A stretch of DNA of 64,000 nt from NCBI GenBank assembly GCA_018969225.1, contig JAGWYS010000002.1:1-64000 (forward strand), in the 5' to 3' direction. Made by a program: the position numbers and the translations under genes. The notes beneath the pieces were generated by a model. The model saw only the letters and a program-made list of their open reading frames with translations, made no database searches and was not told the DNA's origin. This document shows positions 38,284 to 47,915 of this stretch, in pieces (position 1 is the first letter of the stretch; every line of letters begins with the position of its first letter). The stretch is from Gemmatimonadota bacterium. Its GTDB lineage: Bacteria; Gemmatimonadota; Gemmatimonadetes; Gemmatimonadales; Gemmatimonadaceae.

Positions 38284-39600
38284 TCAGCCGCCGCCGCGCG
38301 GCTTGGCCGTCCGTCCCGTGCTGCTCCCACCACCCGAGGACGCTCCGCCACTGCTGGATCCGCCACTCCGCACGCTCCCGCCGCTCCCCACAGGGGCCGG
38401 GTCAGAGGCGCGCCCCCCCGAGGACCCGCCCGACGGTGCGCCGGGCCGACGCTCTCGCACGTAGCCGCGCCCAGGAACAGCCCTCGCCGCTTCGACGTCG
38501 TCAACGCGGGGCGCAATCACGATGGGCTGATTTCCCCAGAAGTAGCCGGTGCCCCAACCCGGCCCCCAACCCGGCCCCCAACCCGGCCCCCATGCGCCCC
38601 CCCACGGCCCCGCCCCATACCCGTAGCCAACGGCGCCGTAGCGCCACGCCCACGGGTCCCACCCCCATGGACCGCCCCACGGACCGCCGCCCCACGCCCC
38701 CGAACCCCACACGCCGCGATCCCATCCGCACTCCGCGCGCGTGCGACATCCGCCACGCCCGATGAGCTGGACGTTGTCGGCGGCCCGCTGCGAGTCGGGG
38801 CCCACGGCAAACACCTCGGGGTTGTCCAGCGCCACCAGCATGTCCACCACCCGTCCAGGAACGCCCGCGCGAGCCAGCGCCTTCAAGGCGCCCCCCGTCA
38901 ACTCGAACCGCGGCGCACGCACCGCGAGCCATGCCTCCGTGAGCGGGGCGGGCATCCGCGTGGCCACCTCCCGCACCTGGGCAAGCGTGAGGGGAGCGCC
39001 AAGGGCCAGGCGCATGGCATAGCGTGACGGGGCCTCGCCGCCGCCAATGGCGCGCCAGAGCCGGTCGGGGACCTCCTCGGCCGCCCGGCGCGACACCGTG
39101 GTGGCCGCATTGCCATCCACCTCGAGATGCTGCACCTGCAACCAGTCTCCCCCCTCCGTGAAGCCCAGCACGGCCGTCTCGACGCGCCGCACCCCGCCGG
39201 CACACGCCAGCGAGCTGCGCATGAGCAGGTGCCGGTTGTCCACGCTCCACGAGGCCAACTGCTCGCCCGTGCACCCGTCCACGGTGCGCGGGGTGGGGAC
39301 CCCGGTGGAGGGGAGGGCCGTTCGCTCCGCCACGGAGTCGCCGCGGAGCGCCACCAGGTCCACGCCCCCGGGCACCGAGGACGAAGGGACCACGCAGGTG
39401 CGCTCTCCGGCCGGTGACGGGATGACACTGCCGACTGGTCCTCCGGAGGGCATCCCCCAGCACCCCAGCCACGGCTGGAACCGGGGATCCAACGAGGTGG
39501 CCGATTGGGCCTGCAGCGCAGGGGCCAGGACCACCAAGGCCGCGCCAGCGAGGCGCAGCGACAGGCGACCGCGAACGACGTCGTACGGGCGGCGGATCAT
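38284..39600 (-). CDS. Secreted protein with Gly/Trp-rich and Gly/Ser-rich low-complexity C-terminus
   Basis: MIRRPYDVVRGRLSLRLAGAALVVLAPALQAQS (signal peptide); C-terminal GGPWGGPWGWDPWAW...GPGWGPGWGPGWGTGYFWGNQPIVIAPR...GGSVRSGGSSSGGASSGGGSS. Confidence 0.75.
   Translation of the reverse strand: MIRRPYDVVRGRLSLRLAGAALVVLAPALQAQSATSLDPRFQPWLGCWGMPSGGPVGSVIPSPAGERTCVVPSSSVPGGVDLVALRGDSVAERTALPSTGVPTPRTVDGCTGEQLASWSVDNRHLLMRSSLACAGGVRRVETAVLGFTEGGDWLQVQHLEVDGNAATTVSRRAAEEVPDRLWRAIGGGEAPSRYAMRLALGAPLTLAQVREVATRMPAPLTEAWLAVRAPRFELTGGALKALARAGVPGRVVDMLVALDNPEVFAVGPDSQRAADNVQLIGRGGCRTRAECGWDRGVWGSGAWGGGPWGGPWGWDPWAWRYGAVGYGYGAGPWGGAWGPGWGPGWGPGWGTGYFWGNQPIVIAPRVDDVEAARAVPGRGYVRERRPGAPSGGSSGGRASDPAPVGSGGSVRSGGSSSGGASSGGGSSTGRTAKPRGGG
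38552..38593. repeat. In-gene tandem repeat, 12-nt unit, about 3.5 copies
   Basis: CCCCAACCCGGC CCCCAACCCGGC CCCCAACCCGGC CCCC; encodes the GPGW repeats. Confidence 0.8.
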
Positions 39601-39610
39601 GGCGCGCTCC

Positions 39611-40357
39611 TCAGTAGCGGAAGGTGAGGCCCACGGTGGCACTGGTGCCGGCCAGGTCGATGCGGCGGAAGTCACGGAAGGACCCGGCGGTGCCCCCCCG
39701 TGCCTGCTCCCGGCGGAATTCCATGGTGAGCGCCACCGTCGGCGAAACCGACACGGCGGTGCCCACCGCGGCGAAACCCATGGGGGCCCAGCCGCGCGTG
39801 GTCAACTCGCTGCGGAAGATGTCCAGCGACCCCGCCTCCACGAACTCCCCGTCCTGCCGGAAGCGATAGTGCATCACGCCGCCACCGGCGGCCACGTAGG
39901 GGACCACCCGGTTGGGCACCCACGCCAGCCGCCCCACCCGTTCCCCTACCGGGACGAGGTGCCACTGCACCCCCGCCCACAGGGGCGTGCGCTGGAAGGT
40001 GGTGGTCTGGCTGATGGGGAGGTCGTCGGTGCCGACGAAATCGCGGTACTCCGAGCCGGTGGCCCGGTGCTGCGCCGACACGCCGAACTGGACCGCCAGG
40101 CGCGGTGCCACCAGGACGGCCAGTTCCGCGCCGGCGTTGACCCCGGTGAACGACCCGGCCCCGAGCGTGAGCTCCTTGCGCACGAAGTCGAACAACCCAC
40201 CGGACGCCGTGGGGTGCGCGACGCCAAGGCGCACCGTCAGCGCCGCGCGTGGGGCGCGGAAGAGGTACCCGTTGCCCCCTCGCGGCTGGGCGCCGGCGGG
40301 GTGCGCGAGGAGGGCTGCCCCCGCGAAGGCCACGCTGGCGAGCAGGCTCCCGCGCAT
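39611..40357 (-). CDS. Putative outer-membrane beta-barrel protein
   Basis: Signal peptide MRGSLLASVAFAGAALLAHPAGAQ; alternating amphipathic strands, terminal aromatic ...SATVGLTFRY. Confidence 0.75.
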   Translation of the reverse strand: MRGSLLASVAFAGAALLAHPAGAQPRGGNGYLFRAPRAALTVRLGVAHPTASGGLFDFVRKELTLGAGSFTGVNAGAELAVLVAPRLAVQFGVSAQHRATGSEYRDFVGTDDLPISQTTTFQRTPLWAGVQWHLVPVGERVGRLAWVPNRVVPYVAAGGGVMHYRFRQDGEFVEAGSLDIFRSELTTRGWAPMGFAAVGTAVSVSPTVALTMEFRREQARGGTAGSFRDFRRIDLAGTSATVGLTFRY

Positions 40358-40463
40358 GCGGGGGCAACGGCGATGCGGAACGGCGCACGGCATGGCACGC
40401 TCCCGGTGAAGGTTTCCTGCCTATACCGGCGCGGGGGCGGTGAGGTTCCGCCCGCCACCTCCG

Positions 40464-43400
40464 CTACAGCGCGGCCCCATGGCATTTCTTGAACTTGCGC
40501 CCCGAGCCGCAGGGGCAGGCGTCGTTGCGCGCGGTCTGCTCCCAACCGGTTGGGAGTGCCCCCCCGCCGGCGGCCAGGGAGCGGACGCCACCGGCGCCAA
40601 CCACGGCGGGCGTGCCGCGCGCCGTCCGGGGCGCCGAATCCTCCGCGTCCAGACCGGCGCCATCCGCCTCGCCGAACGGCTCCATGGGCACCTCCTCGAG
40701 GATCCCCAGCGCGTTGAAGCGACGGGGCGGGCGGGTCACCTCCGCCGGGGGGAGCGGCGCCGGCTCCGGCGGCGCCTCGAACACGAGGTGCGCCTTGAGG
40801 AACCGCTCCGCAAAGGTGTTCGCCACGTCGTGCATGAGGTCCTCGAACATCACGAAGGCCTCCTGCTTGTACTCCACCAGCGGGTCCTTCTGCCCCCACG
40901 ACCGGTAGTGGATCGACGAGCGCAGCTGGTCCAGGTCGTACAGGTGGTCCTTCCACTTCTCGTCGATGACGTTGAGCATCACCAGCGACAGGAGGCGACC
41001 GCCGAACCCGTACCCCTCCTCGTCGGTGACCTCGTCGAGCGACCGCAGCTTCTGCCCGAAGGCGTCCGCCGCCGCCGCCTCCCCTTCGGCCTCGGCCTCC
41101 TCCACGGTGGCCGGCCCGGCGCCCGCCGCGAACGCCGGCACCACCAGCATGTAGTGCCGCTGCAGGTCCTCGGCGACGTACACGAAGTCCCACGCCTCCC
41201 GCCGCTCGAAGGACTCCAGCGCCTGCCGGATGCGGCGGCGCGTCCCGCGCACCACCATCTTCAGGGCCTCCCCCCGCAGCTCCTCCCCCCCCTCCAGGGC
41301 GAAGGCCCGCAGCGAATAGATCACCTCGCGCTGCTGGTTCATGACGTCGTCGTACTCCAGCAGCCGCTTGCGCGACTGGAAGTTCTGCAGCTCGACGCGC
41401 TTCTGCGCCTGCTCGATGGAGCGCGTGATCAGCGGGTGGGTGAGCACCTCCCCCTCCTGCGCGCCCATGCGGTCCATCAGCCGGGCGATCCGCTCCGAGC
41501 CGAACAGCCGCATGAGGTCGTCCTCGAGCGAGAGGAAGAACTGCGACGCGCCCGGGTCCCCCTGCCGCCCCGCGCGCCCGCGCAGCTGCCGGTCGATGCG
41601 GCGCGACTCGTGACGCTCCGATCCGATGATGTGCAGCCCGCCCGTCTCCAGCAGCTCCACGGGCTTCCCGTCAGCGTCGGGGACCGACGACGGGCGCGCC
41701 TCGGTGACCCCCGCCCCCAATTTGATGTCCGTACCGCGGCCGGCCATGTTGGTCGCGATGGTGATCGCGCCGGAATGCCCCGCCAGCGCCACGATCTCCG
41801 CCTCGCGCTGGTGGTACTTGGCGTTCAGCACGGCGTGCTTGAGCCCCGCCCGCGTGAACAGCCGCGACAGCGTCTCCGACGCGTCCACGCTGGCCGTCCC
41901 CACCAGCACCGGGAACCCCAGCCCGTGCAGGCGCCGCGTCTCCTCCACGATGGCGGCGTACTTCTCCTTGCGGGTCTTGTACACGAGGTCCTGCCGGTCA
42001 TCCCGCGCGATCGGACGGTTGGTCGGGATCACCGAGACGGCCAGCCCGTAGATCTCGTGGAACTCGTTCTCCTCCGTCTCCGCCGTGCCCGTCATCCCGG
42101 CCAGCTTCTCGTACATCCGGAAGTAGTTCTGGATGGTGATGGTGGCCATGGTCTGCGTCTCGCCCTTCACCTGCACGCGCTCCTTGGCCTCCACCGCCTG
42201 GTGCAACCCCTCGCTCCACCGGCGGCCGGGCATGGTGCGCCCCGTGAACTCGTCCACGATGAGCACCTGCCCGTCCTGCACCACGTAGTTCACGTCGCGC
42301 TCGTACAGCGCGTGGGCGCGCAGCAGCTGGTGGATGATGTTCAGCCGCTCGCTCTTGAGGGCGTACTCCCGCTCCAGCGCCCCCCGCCGCTCCAGCCGCT
42401 CGGCGGGCGACAGCCCCCCGTCGCGCTCCACCTGCCCCATCGCCACGGCAATGTCTGGGAGCACGAACGCGTCGGGCTGCCCGGGGGAGAGCCAATCCAG
42501 CCCCTGCTCGGTCAGGTGCACCGTGTGCCCCTTCTCGTCCAGCACGAACAGCAAGTCGTCCTCCAGCTCCCGGAACTGCCGCTTGGCCATGGGCAGCTTG
42601 CGATCGGCAATCACGTCCAGCTCGGTCCGCTGCACCAGCTGCTTGACTCCGGGCTCCTGCACCACCTTGAGGAGGCGCCGATTCTTGGGCATCCCCAGCT
42701 GCGCCCGGTAGAACAGGAGCCCGGCCGCCGCCTGGTCCCCCGCGGCGAGCACCCGCTCCCCCTCCCCCACCAGCCCGTTGACCACGTCGACCTGCCGACG
42801 CACCAGGCGCTCCACCGCGCCGTTGTGCTCTGCGTACTGGGCGTCGCTCTCGTTCCCGACGGGGCCGGAGATGATGAGCGGCGTGCGCGCCTCGTCCACC
42901 AGGATCGAGTCCACCTCGTCGATGAGGGCGAAGACGTGCCCGCGCTGGACCCGCTGCTCGAGCGAGACGACCATGTTGTCGCGCAGGTAGTCGAACCCGA
43001 ATTCGTTGTTGGTGCCGTACGCGATGTCGCAGGCGTACACGGCCCGCCGCTCCGGGCTCCCGGGCTCGGTGTCATCCAGGCACCCCACGGTCAGCCCCAG
43101 CCAGCCGAACAGGTGCCCCATCCACTGGGAGTCGCGGCGCGCGAGGTAGTTGTTGACCGTCACGAGGTGCGCCCCCCGCCCGGGGAGCCCGTTGAGGTAC
43201 AGCGGGAGCGTCGCCACCAGCGTCTTCCCCTCGCCCGTGGCCATCTCCGCGATGCGCCCGAGGTGGAGCTGGATCCCGCCGATGAGCTGCACGTCGTACG
43301 GGACCATGTCCCACACCAGCGGCGTCCCCGTCACCACGACCGTGGTCCCGCGCAGGCGACGGCACGCCTCGCGCACCGTGGCGAAGGCCTCGGGAAGGAG

Positions 43401-43733
43401 CTCGTCGAGCGTGGTGCCCAGCAGCTCGCGCAGCTCACCCTCCGCCCCCCCGCGCCCATCCAGCCCATGCAGCTCGACGTCCAGCCGCTCGCGGGCGGCG
43501 GCATCCGCCGTCGCGCGCTTCGCCGCCTTCAGCTCGGCGATGCGCGCCTCCACGGCGCCCGTGCGCTCGGCCAGCCGAGCCCGGAACCGGGACGTCTGCG
43601 CCCGCACCTCCTCGTCCGACCAGCCGGCCATCCGCGCCTCGAAGGCGTGGATCTCCTCGAGGATGGGCTGGACCCGCCGGCGCTCCCGCTCATGACGCGT
43701 GCCGAACACGCGGCCGATCAATCCCTTCAACAT
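40464..43733 (-). CDS. secA: Preprotein translocase ATPase SecA
   Basis: MATGEGKTLVATLPLYLNGL, EFGFDYLRDNM, MAGRGTDIKLG, C-terminal SEC-C zinc motif CPCGSGRKFKKCHG. Confidence 0.98.
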   Translation of the reverse strand: MLKGLIGRVFGTRHERERRRVQPILEEIHAFEARMAGWSDEEVRAQTSRFRARLAERTGAVEARIAELKAAKRATADAAARERLDVELHGLDGRGGAEGELRELLGTTLDELLPEAFATVREACRRLRGTTVVVTGTPLVWDMVPYDVQLIGGIQLHLGRIAEMATGEGKTLVATLPLYLNGLPGRGAHLVTVNNYLARRDSQWMGHLFGWLGLTVGCLDDTEPGSPERRAVYACDIAYGTNNEFGFDYLRDNMVVSLEQRVQRGHVFALIDEVDSILVDEARTPLIISGPVGNESDAQYAEHNGAVERLVRRQVDVVNGLVGEGERVLAAGDQAAAGLLFYRAQLGMPKNRRLLKVVQEPGVKQLVQRTELDVIADRKLPMAKRQFRELEDDLLFVLDEKGHTVHLTEQGLDWLSPGQPDAFVLPDIAVAMGQVERDGGLSPAERLERRGALEREYALKSERLNIIHQLLRAHALYERDVNYVVQDGQVLIVDEFTGRTMPGRRWSEGLHQAVEAKERVQVKGETQTMATITIQNYFRMYEKLAGMTGTAETEENEFHEIYGLAVSVIPTNRPIARDDRQDLVYKTRKEKYAAIVEETRRLHGLGFPVLVGTASVDASETLSRLFTRAGLKHAVLNAKYHQREAEIVALAGHSGAITIATNMAGRGTDIKLGAGVTEARPSSVPDADGKPVELLETGGLHIIGSERHESRRIDRQLRGRAGRQGDPGASQFFLSLEDDLMRLFGSERIARLMDRMGAQEGEVLTHPLITRSIEQAQKRVELQNFQSRKRLLEYDDVMNQQREVIYSLRAFALEGGEELRGEALKMVVRGTRRRIRQALESFERREAWDFVYVAEDLQRHYMLVVPAFAAGAGPATVEEAEAEGEAAAADAFGQKLRSLDEVTDEEGYGFGGRLLSLVMLNVIDEKWKDHLYDLDQLRSSIHYRSWGQKDPLVEYKQEAFVMFEDLMHDVANTFAERFLKAHLVFEAPPEPAPLPPAEVTRPPRRFNALGILEEVPMEPFGEADGAGLDAEDSAPRTARGTPAVVGAGGVRSLAAGGGALPTGWEQTARNDACPCGSGRKFKKCHGAAL

Positions 43734-43802
43734 GTGGACCCCTGGCAGCGCCCAGCGCCGCCGACGACAAGGGCGCCCGCCGAGGGGGACCGTCGCGGCG
43801 GT

Positions 43803-44462
43803 TCAGTCGCGCGCAGACCCCTCCCCGGCCGGTGGCGCCCGGGTGACACCCCGATAGACCCCGGACCTCTCGATGTACGCGGCCACAGCGTCCGGGACGA
43901 ACCCCCGCAGGGACTCGCCGGCCCGCGCCCGCTCTCGGACTTCCGTGGAGGACAGCTCCACGCACCGCGTGGCGAGCCACTGGGTCCCTGCCGGTACCCC
44001 GTCGTGCCCGCCCCCTGCCGCTTCGTCCACCGTGCTTCCAGGGCGCCGGAGCACCACGAGGCGCACCATCGCCTCCAACGCCGCCACCTCGCGCCACCGG
44101 GACCAACTGGACACGGCATCGGCCCCCACCAGCAGCAGCACCTCAGCCCCGGGGAACTGCGCCCGCACCCCCCGCACGGTGTCAACCGTGTAAGATAACC
44201 CCCCGCGCTCGATTTCCACGGCGTCCACCACCACCTGTGGGATCCCCTCGAACGCCAGTCGCACCATGGCCAGACGATCGGCCGCAGGGGCACCGTGCCC
44301 CTCCTTGAGGGGCTGGTGCGCCGTCGGCACCACCAGCAGCAGGTCCAGCGCCAGTTCGCGAATGGCGTCCTGCGCCGCCATCAGGTGCCCGACGTGCGGC
44401 GGATCGAAGCTGCCGCCGAACAGGCCGATGCGCCGGGGGGCGGGAGTTGCCGGGGAAGACAC
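43803..44462 (-). CDS. nadD: Nicotinate-nucleotide adenylyltransferase
   Basis: RIGLFGGSFDPPHVGHLMAAQDAI (HxGH), VGADAVSSWSRWRE, STEVRERARAGESLRGFVPDAVAAYI. GTG start. Confidence 0.94.
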   Translation of the reverse strand: MSSPATPAPRRIGLFGGSFDPPHVGHLMAAQDAIRELALDLLLVVPTAHQPLKEGHGAPAADRLAMVRLAFEGIPQVVVDAVEIERGGLSYTVDTVRGVRAQFPGAEVLLLVGADAVSSWSRWREVAALEAMVRLVVLRRPGSTVDEAAGGGHDGVPAGTQWLATRCVELSSTEVRERARAGESLRGFVPDAVAAYIERSGVYRGVTRAPPAGEGSARD

Positions 44463-44467
44463 CGGTC

Positions 44468-45427
44468 TCAGCCGACCGGACCGTCCTGCGGACCCGGGCG
44501 GGGGAGCGGCTGCGGTCCGAACGGGCTCCGGGCGGGCAGCCCCGTTCCGGTGGTGTCGGGAGACGGGGCCCCGGCGGCCTTGACCGAGTCGGCGGGCGCC
44601 GCCCCGCAGTGGATGGCCACCTCGGGGTCCCCCGGGTAGGCCTTCCACATGGCCTGGCACGTTTCCGCCGCGTCCTCCTTCCAGCGGATCTTCGTGTACA
44701 GCTCGTGGAGGCGCAGCCACGAGAGGCGAGCGGCCTTGGTGGACGGGTACGTGGTGACCACGTCCTTGAAGTAGATGATGGCCGGGTCCACCGCGCGCCG
44801 CACCTTGATGTAGTGGATCCCCGTGTCGTAGTCCTTCCGGGCGAACCACTCCTCGAGGTCGGCGATCCGGCGGCGGGCGTCCTCCACCTCCTTCGCATCC
44901 GGATACGAGGACAGCAGGGCGCGCAGGATGGCCACCGCCTTTTGCCCCTGTTCGGGGTCGAGGGACGGGCGCCGCCAGAGGCTCTGGTAGCTGCGGCCCA
45001 CCCCCAGCATGGCGGTGGGCGCCAGCGTGTCGTCGGGGAATCCGTCGGTGATCCGCTCGTAGGCCTGCGCGGCCAGCAGGAACTCGCGCCGCCGCTCGTG
45101 GGTCATGGCCAGGTAGAAGGTGGCCGGCGCCATGAGGGGATCGCGCGCCGACAGGTCGGCGGTGAGCCGCTCCAACCCCGCCTGCGCGTTGGCCCACCGC
45201 TCCCCCTTGAACTCGGCCAACGCCGCGCGGAAGAGGGCCTCGGGGGTGGCATAGTCGCGGGGCTGGAAGCCGCGCCCGCATCCGGCGAGCACCGCCGCCA
45301 TCCCCAGCAGCCACATCAGGCGCCACTCCTGGCGCCCCGGACGACGGAGACGCACCGGCACCCGCGGCCCCGTCATCGCCACCCGCGCACCCTGCGGTCC
45401 CGCCCGGCGGCTCGGTTCACGCGCCAC
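44468..45427 (-). CDS. bamD: Outer-membrane assembly lipoprotein BamD-like
   Basis: Lipobox AVLAGC; TPR pattern (EALFRAALAEFKGERWANAQAGLERL...FYLAMTHERRREFLLAAQAYERITDGFPDD). Confidence 0.85.
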   Translation of the reverse strand: MAREPSRRAGPQGARVAMTGPRVPVRLRRPGRQEWRLMWLLGMAAVLAGCGRGFQPRDYATPEALFRAALAEFKGERWANAQAGLERLTADLSARDPLMAPATFYLAMTHERRREFLLAAQAYERITDGFPDDTLAPTAMLGVGRSYQSLWRRPSLDPEQGQKAVAILRALLSSYPDAKEVEDARRRIADLEEWFARKDYDTGIHYIKVRRAVDPAIIYFKDVVTTYPSTKAARLSWLRLHELYTKIRWKEDAAETCQAMWKAYPGDPEVAIHCGAAPADSVKAAGAPSPDTTGTGLPARSPFGPQPLPRPGPQDGPVG

Positions 45428-46772
45428 CCGCCCGCGCGCGGAACGACGCGGCCAACGGCACGATGCGAGCCCGGCCGGGCGCCAGCCGGGCGGTCACGTT
45501 GCGCGTGTCCACCACGAGCCCGGCATGGTCCACCACGACCTGGTAGTCCACGGCCGAGTGGTCGGTGACCACCACCACGGCGTCCTGCACCGCGAGCACC
45601 TCGGGGGTGAGCGGCACGCCCTCACGACGATGCCCGTCCTCCGTGAACCCCGCCACGTGCGGGTCGTGGAACGCCACCTCCGCCCCGCGCTCCTCCAACA
45701 GGCGCATGACGTCCAGCGCCGGGCTCTCCCGCACGTCGTCGATGTCCCGCTTGTAGGCCACGCCCAGCACCAGGATGCGGCTGCCGCGGACCGCCTTGCG
45801 GTCCTCGTTGAGGGCGTCCGCCACCTTCTGCACCACCCACTCGGGCATGTGGGAGTTGATCTCGCTGGCCAGGTCGATGAAGCGCGTCTTGTAGTTGAGC
45901 GTCCGCATCTTCCACGCCAGGTAGTGCGGGTCGAGCGGGATGCAGTGGCCGCCGATCCCGGGGCCCGGGGTGAACTTCATGAACCCGAAGGGCTTGGTGG
46001 CGGCCGCGTCGATCACCTCCCAGACGTCCACCCCCAGCTTGTCGCAGACGATGGCGATCTCGTTGACCATGCCGATGTTCACCGCCCGGAAGGTGTTCTC
46101 CAGCAGCTTCACCAGCTCGGCCGCCTCGGGGGAGGACACCGGGACCACGCGTTCGATGCAGCTGGCGTAGAGGACGGTGGCCGCCTCCACGCACGCGGGG
46201 GTGATGCCGCCCACCACCTTGGGGGTGTTGCGGGTGTGGTACACCGGGTTGCCCGGGTCCACCCGCTCGGGGGAGAAGGCCACAAAGACATCCTGGCCGA
46301 CCACCAGCCCCGCCGCCTCGAGGCGCGGCTGGAGCAGCTCGCGGGTGGTGCCGGGGTACGTGGTGCTCTCCAGCACCACGAGCAGCCCCGGATGGGCCTG
46401 CCGCGCGATCGCGTCCACCGCCGACATCACGTACGCCATGTCGGGGTCGCGCGTCTTCGACAGCGGCGTGGGCACCGCGATGGAGATGGCGTCGCACTCG
46501 GCGAGGCTCGCTTCCTCGGCGGAGGCCACGAACCGCCCGGACGCGACCAGCGCGGCCACCTCGGCGGCCTGGACGTCCTGGATGTGCGACTCGCCGCGCA
46601 TGAGGAGGTCCACCACGCGCCGGCTGACGTCGTACCCCACCACCCGGAACCCCGCCTTGGCGAACTCCACGGCCAGCGGCAGCCCCACGTAGCCCAGCCC
46701 GACCACGCCGATGACGGCCGAGCGGTCGTGGATGCGGCGGAGGAGCTGCTGTCGAAGGGCGTGCTGGGACAC
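45417..46772 (-). CDS. Nucleotide sugar dehydrogenase (UDP-GlcNAc 6-dehydrogenase, WbpA-like)
   Basis: VIGVVGLGYVGLPLAVEFAKAGFRVVGYDV, ESTTYPGTTRE, FSPERVDPGNP, GPGIGGHCIPLDPHYL. Confidence 0.93.
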   Translation of the reverse strand: MSQHALRQQLLRRIHDRSAVIGVVGLGYVGLPLAVEFAKAGFRVVGYDVSRRVVDLLMRGESHIQDVQAAEVAALVASGRFVASAEEASLAECDAISIAVPTPLSKTRDPDMAYVMSAVDAIARQAHPGLLVVLESTTYPGTTRELLQPRLEAAGLVVGQDVFVAFSPERVDPGNPVYHTRNTPKVVGGITPACVEAATVLYASCIERVVPVSSPEAAELVKLLENTFRAVNIGMVNEIAIVCDKLGVDVWEVIDAAATKPFGFMKFTPGPGIGGHCIPLDPHYLAWKMRTLNYKTRFIDLASEINSHMPEWVVQKVADALNEDRKAVRGSRILVLGVAYKRDIDDVRESPALDVMRLLEERGAEVAFHDPHVAGFTEDGHRREGVPLTPEVLAVQDAVVVVTDHSAVDYQVVVDHAGLVVDTRNVTARLAPGRARIVPLAASFRARAGGA

Positions 46773-46782
46773 GGGAGGTTCC

Positions 46783-47895
46783 TCAGGAGGTGAAGAAGGC
46801 GCGCACGGCGTCGATCACCTCGTCGCGCTGCGCCACGGTAAGTTCCGGAAACACCGGGATCGAGAGCACCTCGCCTGCGGCGCGCTCCGATTCGGGGCAG
46901 GCGCCAGCCTGGTAGCCGAGGTACGCGAAGCAGGGCTGGAGATGCAGGGGCAGCGGATAATACACCGCGGTGCCGATGCCCCGCGCGGCGAGGTGGGCCT
47001 TGAGCGCGTCTCGGCGCGGCGTCCGCAGGGTGTACTGGTTGTAGATGCTGGTGTTGGCCGGGTCCACGAAGGGCGTGGCGAGCTCGGGGAGGTCGGCAAA
47101 GGCGGCGTCATACGCCGCCGCATTGGCGCGCCGTGCCGCGCTCCACCCCGCCAGGTGCGGCAGCTTGGCCCCCAGCACCGCCGCCTGCAGTGCGTCCAGC
47201 CGGCTGTTGTACCCCACCAGCTCGTGGTAGTACGTGCGGCGGCTGCCGTGGGTGCGGAGCTTGACCAGCGCCTCGTACAGCGCCTCGTCCTGCGTGACCG
47301 CCATCCCGCCGTCGCCGTAGCCGCCCAGATTCTTGGAGGGGAAGAAGCTGAAGGTGCCGATGGCGGCCGCCTCCCCGGCCATGACGGTGCGCCCGCCGAT
47401 GGTGCGGCTGGCGCCGATGGACTGCGCCGCATCCTCGATGACCGGGAGCCCCCCCGCCGCCGCAGTCACCCGCTCGATGGGCGCCATCTGCCCGAAGAGG
47501 TCCACCGCGATGACGGCCCGCGTGCGGGGGGTGATCGCGGCGGCCACCGCCGCGGGGTCCACGTTGTAGGTGCGGGGATCAATGTCCACGAACACCGGGC
47601 GCGCCCCGACGTTGTGGATGGCCCCCGCCGTGGCGAAGAAGGTGAACGGCGGGGCGATGACCTCGTCGCCGGGGCCGACCCCCAGCGCCCGCAGCGCCAG
47701 CAGGATGGCGTCGGTGCCGTTGGCGCACCCCACGGCGAAGCGCACCTGCGAGAGGCCCGCCACCTTGCACTCCAGTTGCCCCACCGGGTCGCCCAGGATG
47801 AACGCCTGGTCGTCCACCACGCGCATCATCGCCGCCACCACCTCGTCGCGGATGGTGGCGTGCTGCGCCTTGAGGTCGAGGATCGGGACCGCCAT
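46783..47895 (-). CDS. DegT/DnrJ/EryC1/StrS aminotransferase (WbpE-like)
   Basis: MAVPILDLKAQHATIRDEV, GCANGTDAILLALRALGVGPGDEVIAPPFTFFATA, VIEDAAQSIGA, FSFFPSKNLGGYGDGG. Confidence 0.94.
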   Translation of the reverse strand: MAVPILDLKAQHATIRDEVVAAMMRVVDDQAFILGDPVGQLECKVAGLSQVRFAVGCANGTDAILLALRALGVGPGDEVIAPPFTFFATAGAIHNVGARPVFVDIDPRTYNVDPAAVAAAITPRTRAVIAVDLFGQMAPIERVTAAAGGLPVIEDAAQSIGASRTIGGRTVMAGEAAAIGTFSFFPSKNLGGYGDGGMAVTQDEALYEALVKLRTHGSRRTYYHELVGYNSRLDALQAAVLGAKLPHLAGWSAARRANAAAYDAAFADLPELATPFVDPANTSIYNQYTLRTPRRDALKAHLAARGIGTAVYYPLPLHLQPCFAYLGYQAGACPESERAAGEVLSIPVFPELTVAQRDEVIDAVRAFFTS

Positions 47896-47915
47896 GGGAA
47901 AGGCCTCCGCGAGGG

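Noticed and set aside
38552-38593. Short tandem repeat as a CRISPR array
   Set aside because: 12-nt unit, no spacers, in frame inside a coding region; simple protein repeat.
40440-44198. Plus-strand 1252-aa ORF
   Set aside because: Exact antisense of secA/nadD; no recognisable domain.
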